Part shown: one piece after another, positions 46,657 through 56,328 of the stretch | Layout of the letters: each line of letters begins with the position of its first letter | Numbering within the stretch: position 1 is the stretch's first letter | Assembly (NCBI RefSeq): GCF_026309355.1 | Contig: NZ_JAPJZK010000001.1 | Span: 1,550,001 to 1,614,000, forward strand | From: Spartinivicinus marinus | GTDB taxonomy: Bacteria > Pseudomonadota > Gammaproteobacteria > Pseudomonadales > Zooshikellaceae | Direction: 5' to 3' | Length of the DNA stretch: 64,000 bases | Position numbers and translations under genes: made by a program | The notes under the pieces: model-generated | Databases searched by the model: none | What the model saw: the letters and a program-made list of their open reading frames with translations, nothing else | Told to the model about the DNA's origin: nothing

Positions 46657-47271
46657 CTATGGTTTCAAGAGTTTCATAGGGTTTTCTTTAAAAAAATTTA
46701 TCGCTTCGAAATAAGGTAAGCTCCATAAGGGTTTGAAGTCTAAAAAAGTACGACTATCGTTCTCTCTATCTGTAAAAGATATAAAGTACCATTTGGAATG
46801 AAGTGCAACTCGATTGTAATTCTGATATCCCTCCACTTCTGAATATATTAAACTATGATAGATTGGTATAGATTTGTATTTCATATACAACTTGGAAAGG
46901 CGTTTTTCAATTTTATGCTTCTCTTTAACAATAACTATCTTTTCAAATTTTTTATCCCGCAGGTTGCTTACTGCCGATAGCACCTGCTGTTCTTGAGTAT
47001 AGAACTCTATTTTTTAAAAAAAAAGTGTTACTGGCTGATTAAATATACTTATTTTAGTATTTTCTTCCCGAGCTTTATTTTCTAAAAGTTTATTATATTT
47101 CTTTACAAAATCAGTCAATATATCAAGATCTCCATTTAAATATAATGATTGGTATTCTATAGAGGTCGTTCTGTTAAGATAGACTTTTTCATATTGGTAT
47201 CGCACATATAATAGAAAAAACAACATAAAAATAAGTATTATACAGTTTTTTTTTACTAATACTGATGACAT
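46657..47271 (-). pseudogene. Membrane-anchored protein gene split by an in-frame stop
   Basis: The 5' half (47014-47271) has an N-terminal helix (NCIILIFMLFFLLYVRY) and then YLNGDLDILTDFVKKYNKLL. The 3' half (46657-47013) carries on in the same frame after a TAA at 47014-47016, inside a run of nine T and six A. The GTG at 46983 has no ribosome-binding site, so the halves were once one 204-codon gene. The GDLDIL motif recalls GDPDIL in the protein at 48353-49006. The family is unknown. A substitution, not a slip, best explains the stop. Confidence 0.7.
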
Positions 47272-47336
47272 ATAGCGGTTGACAAATGCTTTTGTTAGTT
47301 TATTAAATTTTTACCGATAAGATGCTGTTATATTAG

Positions 47337-48095
47337 CTACTTAAAGACAGCAGCGCCCCCTTTCAGGAACTTGTAGTTTGTATACCCATTATTTTTTAGG
47401 TAGTATTGTAGCCATTTGTTTTGACGACCTACAGCATCAACAAATAGTAAATCTTCATCTTTAATTATTCTCCTTGTCAGTAAAGGCCTTATGCGTTCCA
47501 TAGGAATTCTTTTATAATATTTAAAAGGAAGTTTAATCTCTTTCCTTTGAAAGTAAGATCGAGTATCAATTATCTTAAACTTTTCGTATTTTCGCAGCAC
47601 TTCTGTTTTTGATATTTCAAATCGCTTATACTCTTCTTTTGATATAAGTTGCTCCGCACTTTGCATAGGCTGTCCGAGAAAAACTGTATTTCTACTATAG
47701 TTATATGCCCATTCAAAAATACCTGCATCATAAGCAAAACTGGGTATAGAAGGAACTTTTTCTGAAGCTTTATAGGATTTTGTACATGTATGGCCATTGC
47801 AGTAAAAGACTACACAACTTTTTCCGTTTTTTTCAGTATTCCTAACCACTAAATCCTTAAAATCAACCATTGAAAGAGGAATGTTTTTTGAGCTGTTAAT
47901 ATGAAGGACAGAATATTCTAGCTTAGATCTGACATCAATAATTAAGCACTTGGATAAAGACTTATAAAGTGACTCAGTGGAAATTATTTTTATGCTTGGA
48001 TAATCTTTTCTATAAGGATAGTCTTCAGCATCCGCACATCTTATTAAAACTATTAATAGCAGATAAAAATCAACTCTCACTAATATGTTACGCAT
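47337..48095 (-). CDS. Exported protein with two rhodanese-like domains
   Basis: A 252-residue protein with a signal peptide (about residues 1-23, ending ADA). A first rhodanese domain has LIIDVRSKLEYSVLHI and the active-site cysteine in VFYCNGHTCTKS near residue 98. A second domain, IIDTRSYFQRKEIKLP, has FVDAVGRQNKW in place of the cysteine loop and is probably inactive. Rhodaneses transfer sulfane sulphur; exported ones may act on thiols in the periplasm. Substrate unknown. It stands between two small membrane-protein genes. Confidence 0.85.
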   Translation of the reverse strand: MRNILVRVDFYLLLIVLIRCADAEDYPYRKDYPSIKIISTESLYKSLSKCLIIDVRSKLEYSVLHINSSKNIPLSMVDFKDLVVRNTEKNGKSCVVFYCNGHTCTKSYKASEKVPSIPSFAYDAGIFEWAYNYSRNTVFLGQPMQSAEQLISKEEYKRFEISKTEVLRKYEKFKIIDTRSYFQRKEIKLPFKYYKRIPMERIRPLLTRRIIKDEDLLFVDAVGRQNKWLQYYLKNNGYTNYKFLKGGAAVFK

Positions 48096-48352
48096 ATTTA
48101 TCTTTTTTCTTTATGATTGATACCTAACATTACTCATACCTATATGTTTGAATAAGGTTTTTCCGTAAGCTTAATATACAAACGATATTGATGACATGCA
48201 ATACAGTTAAACCCAAATAAATTTATACTCCCTTTACGAAAGTAATAATCTATTAGTATAGAAGTTTATGTATGATTTATAGAGTTATATTTAAAACATC
48301 ATTTTATTATAAAAGTCAATATAAAGATACTACAAAGTTAAATAAATATCAT

Positions 48353-49006
48353 CTAATATCTCTGTTGAAAAAAAATGTTTTGATCTATACAACCCTTTAA
48401 ATAACTGCGCAGTACTCTCCCTACTACTTTCACCCCATGTAATTCTAATTTTGTTTCATTTTCTGACTTTAGGAAATGGTGTCTTATAAAGTCATCAATG
48501 TACACTGCTTTAGATGTATATTTATCAATATTATTAAACTGTTTTTTCAAAGCAAGTTCCTCCACACCTATATACTGTATATATAAACTACCATCTTTAT
48601 CTAGATTAACATATAAATGATTGATATGTCCTTTTGCCCATTGAAATTTATTCTCAAACATTAGAGTTCCTACCAAATCACCTTTATAAGAATAAAATAT
48701 ACGGTAAAATGTTGTCGGCTCATGAAAAATATTATACTTTGTTCCTTTATAGAGTAAAGTCTCAATTCTATTGTATTTTGAATTAGGGTCAGTGAGCATC
48801 TCTACATTTATTGTCATAAACTGAAGTATATCAGGATCTCCATACACCTTAAACTTGATTTTATTGTATTTAAATACTACACAAGTTGATATTACACAAA
48901 TTAAAGCTACCACAAAGAGTAATATCAACATCAATATAGAGCGAAATTTATAGAACCAATTATAGTTTGGTGTACTATTATTAGCTTTTATTTTGAACAA
49001 AATCAT
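48353..49006 (-). CDS. Single-pass membrane protein of unknown function
   Basis: A 217-residue protein with one strong helix (about residues 24-47: ILMLILLFVVALICVISTCVVF) and an outer domain I do not recognise. It contains VYGDPDILQFMTINVEM and later YSYKGDLVGTLMF. The GDPDIL motif and topology resemble the broken gene at 46657-47271, suggesting related proteins. It sits downstream of pilE, separated by about 110 bases, and could share its transcript. Confidence 0.7.
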   Translation of the reverse strand: MILFKIKANNSTPNYNWFYKFRSILMLILLFVVALICVISTCVVFKYNKIKFKVYGDPDILQFMTINVEMLTDPNSKYNRIETLLYKGTKYNIFHEPTTFYRIFYSYKGDLVGTLMFENKFQWAKGHINHLYVNLDKDGSLYIQYIGVEELALKKQFNNIDKYTSKAVYIDDFIRHHFLKSENETKLELHGVKVVGRVLRSYLKGCIDQNIFFQQRY

Positions 49007-49119
49007 TGATAGTTAAGTCTCTCAGATTTTCATAGCTTTAATACAAAACGAGTCAATCATCAGTAGGGTATTGAGTACTGATAAAGTGAGCTGTACTTAT
49101 TAGTAGAATCCTCTATAAA

Positions 49120-49518
49120 TTATTCCCAGTTTGTTTTTTGACCCGTATGAGTTATTGACATAGTAGGTTGTTCGTTCATTGGTCCATCTGCTATTGGTAC
49201 AGCGTTTAATGTATATGTTGTAGAGGTTAAATCGGATATTGTTAACGTATAGTACGGATTAGTCTGGTCAATTGGAATCTGATTGGTTCCTAATAAATTT
49301 TGTGGTGTAGCCTTTTCATAAGTAGATGGTGATTGTTCTGTGTAATAACGTTCCATTGCATTAGCTAACTGCATTAGGGCTGATTGAGCATCAGCACGCA
49401 TTGATTGCCTAACATACTCTTGGTAAGAAGGATACCCTATTGCAGCTAATATTCCAATAATGGCAATGACAATTAGCAACTCAACTAAACTAAAGCCTAA
49501 CTTATTTTTTTTCATCAC
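49120..49518 (-). CDS. pilE: Type IV minor pilin PilE
   Basis: A 132-residue pilin. The short leader MMKKNKLG is followed by [24 protein letters not shown]: cleavage after Gly, N-methylated Phe1 and the Glu5 needed for assembly. The short globular part resembles PilE of the fimU-pilV-W-X-Y1-Y2-E operon rather than the major pilin PilA. It is the last gene of that operon. The start is GTG or the adjoining ATG. Confidence 0.9.
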   Translation of the reverse strand: MMKKNKLGFSLVELLIVIAIIGILAAIGYPSYQEYVRQSMRADAQSALMQLANAMERYYTEQSPSTYEKATPQNLLGTNQIPIDQTNPYYTLTISDLTSTTYTLNAVPIADGPMNEQPTMSITHTGQKTNWE

Positions 49519-49538
49519 TATTTATTTCCAATACCTAA

Positions 49539-49898
49539 TCATTGAAGTGGAGGCTTTAATTCAAGAGGGAGCTGCCAAATTTCATTTATATAGTTGCCAT
49601 TACCAAATTTTTTGATAGAAAATCCGATGACCATACCAGACTTCAAGTCAGATACAGTACCAAACTTCTTATTTAACAAGTGTACTTTAGTATTATTCCA
49701 AATTTTAAAATGTAAAGCATCAGCCTCAAGTAGACTTTTTCTTACATTAATTGAGCTTATTGTTTTTATTTGCTCAAACTGAGAAGGGTAGTATATTGGT
49801 AGTTTATTTTTATCAACCTGTTGCAAAGCGACATACTCAGCACACACTCCCTTACTTAGTAATAATATTAGTACTATTATTAGTCTAACGTAAATCAT
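49539..49898 (-). CDS. pilY2: PilY2-like exported protein
   Basis: A 119-residue protein with a signal peptide (LIIVLILLLSKGVCA) and a small domain (ALHFKIWNNTKVHLLNKKFGTVSDLKSGMVIGF). It lies between pilY1 and pilE, where Pseudomonas pilY2 stands, and has the same size. The sequence similarity that I can judge is modest, so the name rests largely on position. PilY2 is a periplasmic pilus-biogenesis factor of unclear function. Confidence 0.7.
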   Translation of the reverse strand: MIYVRLIIVLILLLSKGVCAEYVALQQVDKNKLPIYYPSQFEQIKTISSINVRKSLLEADALHFKIWNNTKVHLLNKKFGTVSDLKSGMVIGFSIKKFGNGNYINEIWQLPLELKPPLQ

Positions 49899-49916
49899 TA
49901 AATTCCCCTCAGCAGT

Positions 49917-52900
49917 TTACTCAGAATACAGCTGTCTCCATGAAAGCCTTCCTGTATTAACACCTTCAGTATTGGCTCCAAACCCAGTTACTTTCCCATT
50001 GTGCTGCTGTATTACTATTCTATTGCCAATAAATGATGGATCATTGGGCATTTCATCCAATCTGATACCAGAAACAGAGGTACCATTAGGTAAGCTATCT
50101 TTATCATCAAATTTTCCATCATTGTTTAAATCAAATAGTACTTTTGTTTTTGAGCGCCCACCTGTTGCTGGATCAATCCCTATCAGGAAGCCCCCTGGTA
50201 ATATAGAACAAGCTAGTGCAGGATTAGGAATAACAGTGGTAGTAAATAAACTATCTCCAACCAAAAACAGTTTACGAACAGCTCTTTCACCAGGGTATTG
50301 AACTGCTCCTCCACCAGTAACAGCTGTATCAAAATTTAGCTTCCAACCCATGACATTACCATTTTTAGAATAAGCAACTGTTTTATTAGTTAAGCTTCTA
50401 ACTGTAAATCCACTGACAGTATCTATTTTATTAATAAAGCTCTGCTCAATTAATTTACTTTTTTCTACTGGATAACCACTACTAGAAAAATCGTCCCAAA
50501 TGCCATACATTGTTTGTAAGTCAGTTGAATCAATATCATCTTTTAATATCCAGGAGCCTGTCCCTATAACAACGATTATTCCAATTAAACCTGGCTGTGG
50601 ATTACGAACGACAACGGGCTGATTTATAATGGGCTGGGGATTACCAGTGCTATCAGTTGCCTTAAATATAATTTGACGATTTTTGCTACTTTGCCAGTCA
50701 GATGGGTTGCTACTGGTTACATCAAACCGCCAAAGATTACCTTGCAAATCTCCTGCATACACATAGTCAACTGTTCCATTACCATCATTGTCCACAGCTC
50801 TAGGGATACCTAAACCGTTAGGAGTCAATCCATCACTACTTTCAGCCTTACCTTTACCTGTTACTGACTTATAATAGTCTTGATTACGTAGCCAGCTACC
50901 GTCCAAACCACCTGACAACTGATTGATAAAAAGAGCTGCATCACCATCTTCACTGCTGCTATTATAGCCGTTACCAAAAATAGCAGCCCAAATATGTTCT
51001 CCTCCTTTTTTCGCATTGGTCATCGTAATAATTGGACGACTATAGGTAAACCCCAAGTCTATATCATCCTTTGAGGTAAACTCCCACATCACATTTTTTG
51101 CAGCACTTGCTTCTGTACTAAATTTAGTCGGATTAGTTATATCTAACGCAAACAACCCCTTACCACCAGCACCAAGTGCTCCTACTAAAACCGTGTGCCA
51201 CGCGTCATTATAGAACACATCATTAATACTAGGTTTTTCATCCACATACATTTTATGTACATAATTTTGATAGGTTAGATCTACTAGATTTGCAAACAAC
51301 ACATTGGGTACATAAGCAAATACTTCTTCTCCAGTATTTGCATTAAATCCATGCAGCATTCCATCATTAGCACCTACATACAACATAGGATTTCTGTTTT
51401 TATGTGCTTTAGCAAAATTTGAATAAGGTTTACTAGTAGAATATGGCTCTTTATCTCGATTGGAAAACAAAGGCGCACCAACGTAACTCGGTGTAGAATG
51501 AATAACATCACCTAATCGACCCTTTGTTTTTAACCTATCGCGGAATTGCCCTTGGTTAGACTTTGGCCCCTCATTGATTTGATCACCCCGCAAATATGCA
51601 ATACGTTCATCGCCTACTTTTCCATCATTATCACCGTAATTTTCAGGTAAAGCTAAAGGAATAGGGGTGTCTAATAAACTTTTTTGAGTAACATTTAAAT
51701 GGGTATCATAATTAAAAGGTACTCCTAGCTTGGTTCCATCTTCATTTACTCGATAAGTAATGATATTACGATTATTAATATTACTCCCCGATAATTTATC
51801 ATCTAATTTTTTTGCAGCAGACCATAGTACTGTGCTGGTATCTATCACACCGGTTGTAGAGTCAATAGGGTGAGCAAGTACATCACCACTGTGTAACTTA
51901 GGGTTAAACAAGGCTCGATATGCCACCGAGTTATTTTTTATACTTTGAGAATTAAATGCTACAGCGCTTGCTGCACCAGAATCCGCTTGAATACCACGAA
52001 ACATTTCTTTTAGTCCCAGTACCAACTGGGAAGGATCCCCTGCACTTAAGTAATTGCCGCGACCATTATAAGCAGCATGCAATAAATCGTCGACCTTAGC
52101 CAAATTACTACTAAAAGGGTTAGGCCAGTTAAATGTAGTTTCAGAATTAGAGGGAAAATCACTTACATTACCTTTTAAACCAAATCCTACAGTAAAGGTA
52201 GACATATGTTGGTGAAGTGTATTGTTATTAGTTAAATAAGTAGAGCGTTCCACATCGTACTTCGTAGTGGGAACTTTATTAGCTAAACTGGATAAATCTG
52301 TTTTATAATATTTCATTGCCACATCAGCTAGTGTCTCACTAACATCATCAGCAAATGCCCCTCCATCAAACAAATTATTCGTATTTATATCCTGGTTTCC
52401 TATGTTTGGTGTCCCTCCACTATAAAAGCCATCTGTCATCAATAGAGCATAATTTTGCTGACAGGTTCCAATAGGTGCAGACTGAATCGGGCAACTATAA
52501 CCCTTTGCATCGAATCGATTACCAGACTCACAGGCAAAATATTTACCCACATCTCGTAAGTTTTGTCTTAACGGTGTGCTTTTTGCCGGTATTGGGGTTC
52601 CATAAACTTTATCTAAAAGTGCTTTTTTATTACCAGACAATGCAGAAGCATTCATTGAAGCAACAGGGAAGTTATTCGACTTAGTATTGATCGTGGTAAA
52701 ACCGATTCTCGCGTTTGTTACACTCTCTAATACAAAACCTAAAGCACCTTTTGCAACAAGATCTCTAGAACGATAATAGCTAAACCAGTTAGCAAAGTTC
52801 TGTTGTGTTTTTGCATCAGCACTCTTTATTCTAAACTCTGTTTCCTCTCCATTTTCAAAAAGGCCATCACCATCATCTGTCCAGGTATAATATTTAAACC

Positions 52901-53465
52901 CCTCCGATGCCCCATTCCTTGGGAATATTTCATTATCTTTGGTTAAATCAATGTATTCTGTTGGGTAATATGGATTATCGGGTGCTTTAGTTATATCTAT
53001 ATCACCAAAAGGGATACCTTGCTTGTCCAAACCAGGCCATGGTTTATACACTTTATTAGGATCAAAATACAACTTGTTAAAATTGCTGTTTCTGAACCGC
53101 CAGTTGCTCATCTCCGCAACCCAGCATTTACCATAATTTTTATTAAAAGTATTTGAATTAAACTGAACTCCATAATTATAGGGGTAACTACAATTTGGCT
53201 GGTGAATAACAGAGCCTTTTGGTCCCTCAATATTTGTACCATTAGGCTGATTTGCTTTCATCTCATCTGTAGGCATTAATCCTTCAAAGTCCATGCTTCC
53301 AGAATCATCAAATAAAATGACAATATTAGGCTCGGCACCTGGTGCTATTTCCAGTGCATCTTGGGCCAATCTAAGGGGACCAGCATGAACCATTGGCAAG
53401 CCCAAAATAGTTATAACCACTAATGCAATGGGTTTCCTTGTTAGGATATAGTTATGGCATTTCAT
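49917..53465 (-). CDS. pilY1: Type IV pilus tip adhesin PilY1
   Basis: A 1182-residue exported protein. Signal peptide to about residue 28, then a von Willebrand A-like start with the metal-site motif DDSGSM (residues 53-58). The C-terminal beta-propeller has the calcium loop DNDGNGTVDYVYAGD near residue 885. A second calcium-like loop DLNNDGKFDDKD lies near 1112. PilY1 caps the pilus tip, blocks retraction in a calcium-dependent way and mediates adhesion and surface sensing. It is made with the minor pilins PilV, W, X and E, which carry it to the tip. Confidence 0.95.
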   Translation of the reverse strand: MKCHNYILTRKPIALVVITILGLPMVHAGPLRLAQDALEIAPGAEPNIVILFDDSGSMDFEGLMPTDEMKANQPNGTNIEGPKGSVIHQPNCSYPYNYGVQFNSNTFNKNYGKCWVAEMSNWRFRNSNFNKLYFDPNKVYKPWPGLDKQGIPFGDIDITKAPDNPYYPTEYIDLTKDNEIFPRNGASEGFKYYTWTDDGDGLFENGEETEFRIKSADAKTQQNFANWFSYYRSRDLVAKGALGFVLESVTNARIGFTTINTKSNNFPVASMNASALSGNKKALLDKVYGTPIPAKSTPLRQNLRDVGKYFACESGNRFDAKGYSCPIQSAPIGTCQQNYALLMTDGFYSGGTPNIGNQDINTNNLFDGGAFADDVSETLADVAMKYYKTDLSSLANKVPTTKYDVERSTYLTNNNTLHQHMSTFTVGFGLKGNVSDFPSNSETTFNWPNPFSSNLAKVDDLLHAAYNGRGNYLSAGDPSQLVLGLKEMFRGIQADSGAASAVAFNSQSIKNNSVAYRALFNPKLHSGDVLAHPIDSTTGVIDTSTVLWSAAKKLDDKLSGSNINNRNIITYRVNEDGTKLGVPFNYDTHLNVTQKSLLDTPIPLALPENYGDNDGKVGDERIAYLRGDQINEGPKSNQGQFRDRLKTKGRLGDVIHSTPSYVGAPLFSNRDKEPYSTSKPYSNFAKAHKNRNPMLYVGANDGMLHGFNANTGEEVFAYVPNVLFANLVDLTYQNYVHKMYVDEKPSINDVFYNDAWHTVLVGALGAGGKGLFALDITNPTKFSTEASAAKNVMWEFTSKDDIDLGFTYSRPIITMTNAKKGGEHIWAAIFGNGYNSSSEDGDAALFINQLSGGLDGSWLRNQDYYKSVTGKGKAESSDGLTPNGLGIPRAVDNDGNGTVDYVYAGDLQGNLWRFDVTSSNPSDWQSSKNRQIIFKATDSTGNPQPIINQPVVVRNPQPGLIGIIVVIGTGSWILKDDIDSTDLQTMYGIWDDFSSSGYPVEKSKLIEQSFINKIDTVSGFTVRSLTNKTVAYSKNGNVMGWKLNFDTAVTGGGAVQYPGERAVRKLFLVGDSLFTTTVIPNPALACSILPGGFLIGIDPATGGRSKTKVLFDLNNDGKFDDKDSLPNGTSVSGIRLDEMPNDPSFIGNRIVIQQHNGKVTGFGANTEGVNTGRLSWRQLYSE

Positions 53466-53493
53466 TTGTTATACACCTTGCAGGCAATCTAAA

Positions 53494-54093
53494 CTACATT
53501 TGTTTTGCATACATACTTTGCAAAATAACTTGTGAATCAGGAGAACTACCTACACCTTTGGCAGTAACACGAAATACTTCAATTTCGCCTAAAACAGTTG
53601 CTTCACCGTAATTATCCTGATTTAAAATGGCACTATCAGGCTTAATTGTTGCGTAATTTTCTATATAGTACTCGGGCATACCATTTACTTCATAACTTTC
53701 CATTTGCTGAGTAGTAAGAGCTTGTGTACTGATATTTTCCCACTCATGCCACATGCTACCATTTATCGCATTTTTTGAGTAAAGACCGTTATCACCGTTG
53801 TCTGTGAATAGTGCTAAAGTTACTACATCATCATTCACATAGTTTTCTGCCTCTATTAATGCCTTTTCAGCAGTTTGAAATGCTATATTATAGTCACGAT
53901 AATTTGCACTTATTTTAGCATCAATATTTGATCTATTTGCTGCACTAATTCCAATCATAGATAACACAAGCAATATAATAAGACTAACAAATAAAACAGC
54001 ACCTTCCTGTTTAGCAGCCAGGGTGGTAAGAATATTTTTTCTTGATATATTCATAGATAGTCCGTTATTTTTTGACAGTATTATTTTCTTCAC
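53494..54093 (-). CDS. pilX: Type IV minor pilin PilX
   Basis: A 199-residue PilX_N protein. The prepilin-like segment is AKQEGAVLFVSLIILLVLSMIGISAANRS: cleavage is expected after Gly and there is no Glu5, as is usual for PilX, which starts the pilus tip. The upstream leader is unusually long (about 32 residues) with internal Met codons, so a later start is possible. Between pilW and pilY1, 2 bases from pilW. Confidence 0.88.
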   Translation of the reverse strand: MKKIILSKNNGLSMNISRKNILTTLAAKQEGAVLFVSLIILLVLSMIGISAANRSNIDAKISANYRDYNIAFQTAEKALIEAENYVNDDVVTLALFTDNGDNGLYSKNAINGSMWHEWENISTQALTTQQMESYEVNGMPEYYIENYATIKPDSAILNQDNYGEATVLGEIEVFRVTAKGVGSSPDSQVILQSMYAKQM

Positions 54094-54095
54094 CT

Positions 54096-55184
54096 TTAAC
54101 TACCTCTATTTCTAATTTTGACAATATGGGATAAGGTTTTACGCAATACACCATCATTTTTACTACCAATAGAGTCTATTGAGTTAACTGTCAGCTCAAT
54201 CTTTACCGCAATTACTCTTTCAAAGCCATTATCTATTTGATCAACCCGGTCGGCATTCAAATACTGGTCTATTCTATCATCACCGACTTTTGGTGAGGCT
54301 GGACTACTATCTACTCCATAAGTCATTTGTAAGTTTTCTACACCTCTAACCAATTCTTGTGTTAATGGATTCCCGATTGTATCAATACCTTGCAAACGCC
54401 ATAAAGAAAAAACCGGTTTACCCATATTATTTGTTATTGCTTGGTTATTAACTATGTCCCAAGCAGGAGCTATGTAATAGACTCTACTAGCAAAGAGGTA
54501 TACATTAGAAGAATTTGGGATATAGCTTGCGCCTGTTGATATAGGGATATTTTGGTTACCAGGTGTTCCACCATTAACTTGATATTGAATAACTTGGTTG
54601 TTACCAGAGCTATTTACTGAAGAGATTTGAAATAAAGTAGCTTTTTCACAATCACTGATAATAGCAACATCATTTTTTTTGAATAAACTTTCTTCAACTA
54701 ACTTCATTGTTCTTTCAGATTCATTTAAGCTGCTTAGTTTAGCTCCATTATTAACAATCCTCTTTATCGTAATAATATCGCTACCTTCAAGAGGTGCTGG
54801 ATTTAATCGCGTCAATAACTCAGGTAATTCTGGCTGCCAAGCCATTGTACTAGCAGCCTCAAATCCTTTTATCCCTAGAAAATAATTTTTAAATAGAAAA
54901 TCAATATTTAATCCTGTTTGAAGTAGAGAAGGGTTATAAACAGGATCAGTTCTCTTTGACAAACATCCGTAATAACCAGCCATTCGAATATCTTCACTGA
55001 TCACATCAATAACAAACCGAGCATTATCTTGTAAATTTGCTGTACTTTGGATAATTAGATAAGTTCGATGATTATTAGTAAATAAGCTAATAATACCCCC
55101 TAGTAGAAGTGCTCCTAGTACCAAAGAAATCATCATTTCAACTATAGTAAAACCCCTAATTTTATGAATTTTATAAATCTTCAT
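54096..55184 (-). CDS. pilW: Type IV minor pilin PilW
   Basis: A 362-residue large minor pilin. Leader MKIYKIHKIRG, then FTIVEMMISLVLGALLLGGI with Glu5. The family signature DNARFVIDVISEDIRMAGYYGC follows near residue 50. It overlaps pilV by 4 bases and precedes pilX by 2. PilW helps form the tip complex with PilV, PilX and PilY1. Confidence 0.93.
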   Translation of the reverse strand: MKIYKIHKIRGFTIVEMMISLVLGALLLGGIISLFTNNHRTYLIIQSTANLQDNARFVIDVISEDIRMAGYYGCLSKRTDPVYNPSLLQTGLNIDFLFKNYFLGIKGFEAASTMAWQPELPELLTRLNPAPLEGSDIITIKRIVNNGAKLSSLNESERTMKLVEESLFKKNDVAIISDCEKATLFQISSVNSSGNNQVIQYQVNGGTPGNQNIPISTGASYIPNSSNVYLFASRVYYIAPAWDIVNNQAITNNMGKPVFSLWRLQGIDTIGNPLTQELVRGVENLQMTYGVDSSPASPKVGDDRIDQYLNADRVDQIDNGFERVIAVKIELTVNSIDSIGSKNDGVLRKTLSHIVKIRNRGS

Positions 55185-55750
55185 ATATCCGTAACCATAT
55201 TATAAGAAGAGCGATTATTAGGGTCTATTTTGGTTGGGGAAGACCACTCAATAGTGATGATGTAACGAGAACCATTCCTGATTATGGAACCGGTTCCGTC
55301 ATTTAGTAAACCTTGTACTTGAGCATCTTGCTCATCACCACCAAATTTTAATGTAGAGCAATTAGCATGTTGATTAAAATGACCTAGCAAACACTTCCAT
55401 TGTGATAAGTCATAGTCTCTTAAAACACTCACATCGCAAGAAGATTTTTCACACTTGTTTGCTGTTATACTAGGTTCATCATTAACTTCTGTCGTATAAT
55501 CTGCAGTTGGGTTTGCACGTATTCTATCTAAAATATTACTGGCTAAGAAGACTGCATAACTACGATCAAATGACTGACTGTTATTTTTTAATCCTACAGC
55601 CTGTAACCCAGCCAAACCTAATAGCCCAATAGACAACACCAATATAGAAATTAGAATTTCAATTAATCCAACTCCTTGCTGTAGATTTAAAGTAACAGAT
55701 GAATGAAATTTTTTCTTATTTAATACTCGATCGCCACCTGACTTTTTCAT
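55181..55750 (-). CDS. pilV: Type IV minor pilin PilV
   Basis: A 189-residue prepilin with leader ending QQG and the mature start VGLIEILISILVLSIGLLGLAGLQ, Glu5 present. The NSQSFDRSYAVFLASNILDRIRANP segment is typical of PilV. Four cysteines in the globular part could form disulphides. The leader before the cleavage site is about 26 residues, long for the family. Overlaps pilW and touches the fimT gene. Confidence 0.9.
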   Translation of the reverse strand: MKKSGGDRVLNKKKFHSSVTLNLQQGVGLIEILISILVLSIGLLGLAGLQAVGLKNNSQSFDRSYAVFLASNILDRIRANPTADYTTEVNDEPSITANKCEKSSCDVSVLRDYDLSQWKCLLGHFNQHANCSTLKFGGDEQDAQVQGLLNDGTGSIIRNGSRYIITIEWSSPTKIDPNNRSSYNMVTDI

Positions 55751-56232
55751 TATTTCTTCTCAACTCGGGTAACGCCAGAAGCAGTGATAGTGATTAACCG
55801 GCTATTTATTGAGCCAGGCATTTTAATTTCAATAATATCTTGGATCAGAGGTTCGGAAAGAAATCCTCTAGCATTAAATATGATTTCGCTAATATCATTA
55901 TTACTATTTAAAGTAATATTTTGTTTACCCAATAAAGAAAAATCACGAATTATATTATCATCTGCATCTACAACCACCCAACCACCTCCCCACTCATTAT
56001 TTTTATCTTTTTTTTTGGCTAAAACTATTATCTTTTTTCCTCTTTTTATAGCTTCATTGCGGGCGATTGCTAAAGCACCAATAAAAGCATTCGCTGTAGT
56101 AGCCAAACGATTATTGTTAATCATATTTTTAAATGAAGGATATGCTATTCCTAATAGAATAGAGGCAATAGCTAGTGTAACTAACATCTCTATGAGTGTA
56201 AAGCCTATTGACCGCATATACTCACGCCCCAT
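55750..56232 (-). CDS. fimT: GspH/FimT-type minor pilin (FimU-like)
   Basis: A 160-residue prepilin: leader ending SIG, then FTLIEMLVTLAIASILLGIAYPSF with Glu5. RLATTANAFIGALAIARNEAIKRG is the GspH/FimT signature. It heads the operon, so in Pseudomonas terms it is FimU or FimT; I cannot choose from sequence alone. The start may be ATG 56232 or ATG 56217, the latter giving a 5-residue leader. All seven genes to pilE are tightly spaced on one strand. Confidence 0.88.
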   Translation of the reverse strand: MGREYMRSIGFTLIEMLVTLAIASILLGIAYPSFKNMINNNRLATTANAFIGALAIARNEAIKRGKKIIVLAKKKDKNNEWGGGWVVVDADDNIIRDFSLLGKQNITLNSNNDISEIIFNARGFLSEPLIQDIIEIKMPGSINSRLITITASGVTRVEKK

Positions 56233-56328
56233 GCTTTATAATTAAATTTAAAAAAACAGATAATAATACAAACTTTTAACAATATAGTGGCGAATTTAAA
56301 AAAATTATTGTTTATATAGACTATAATT

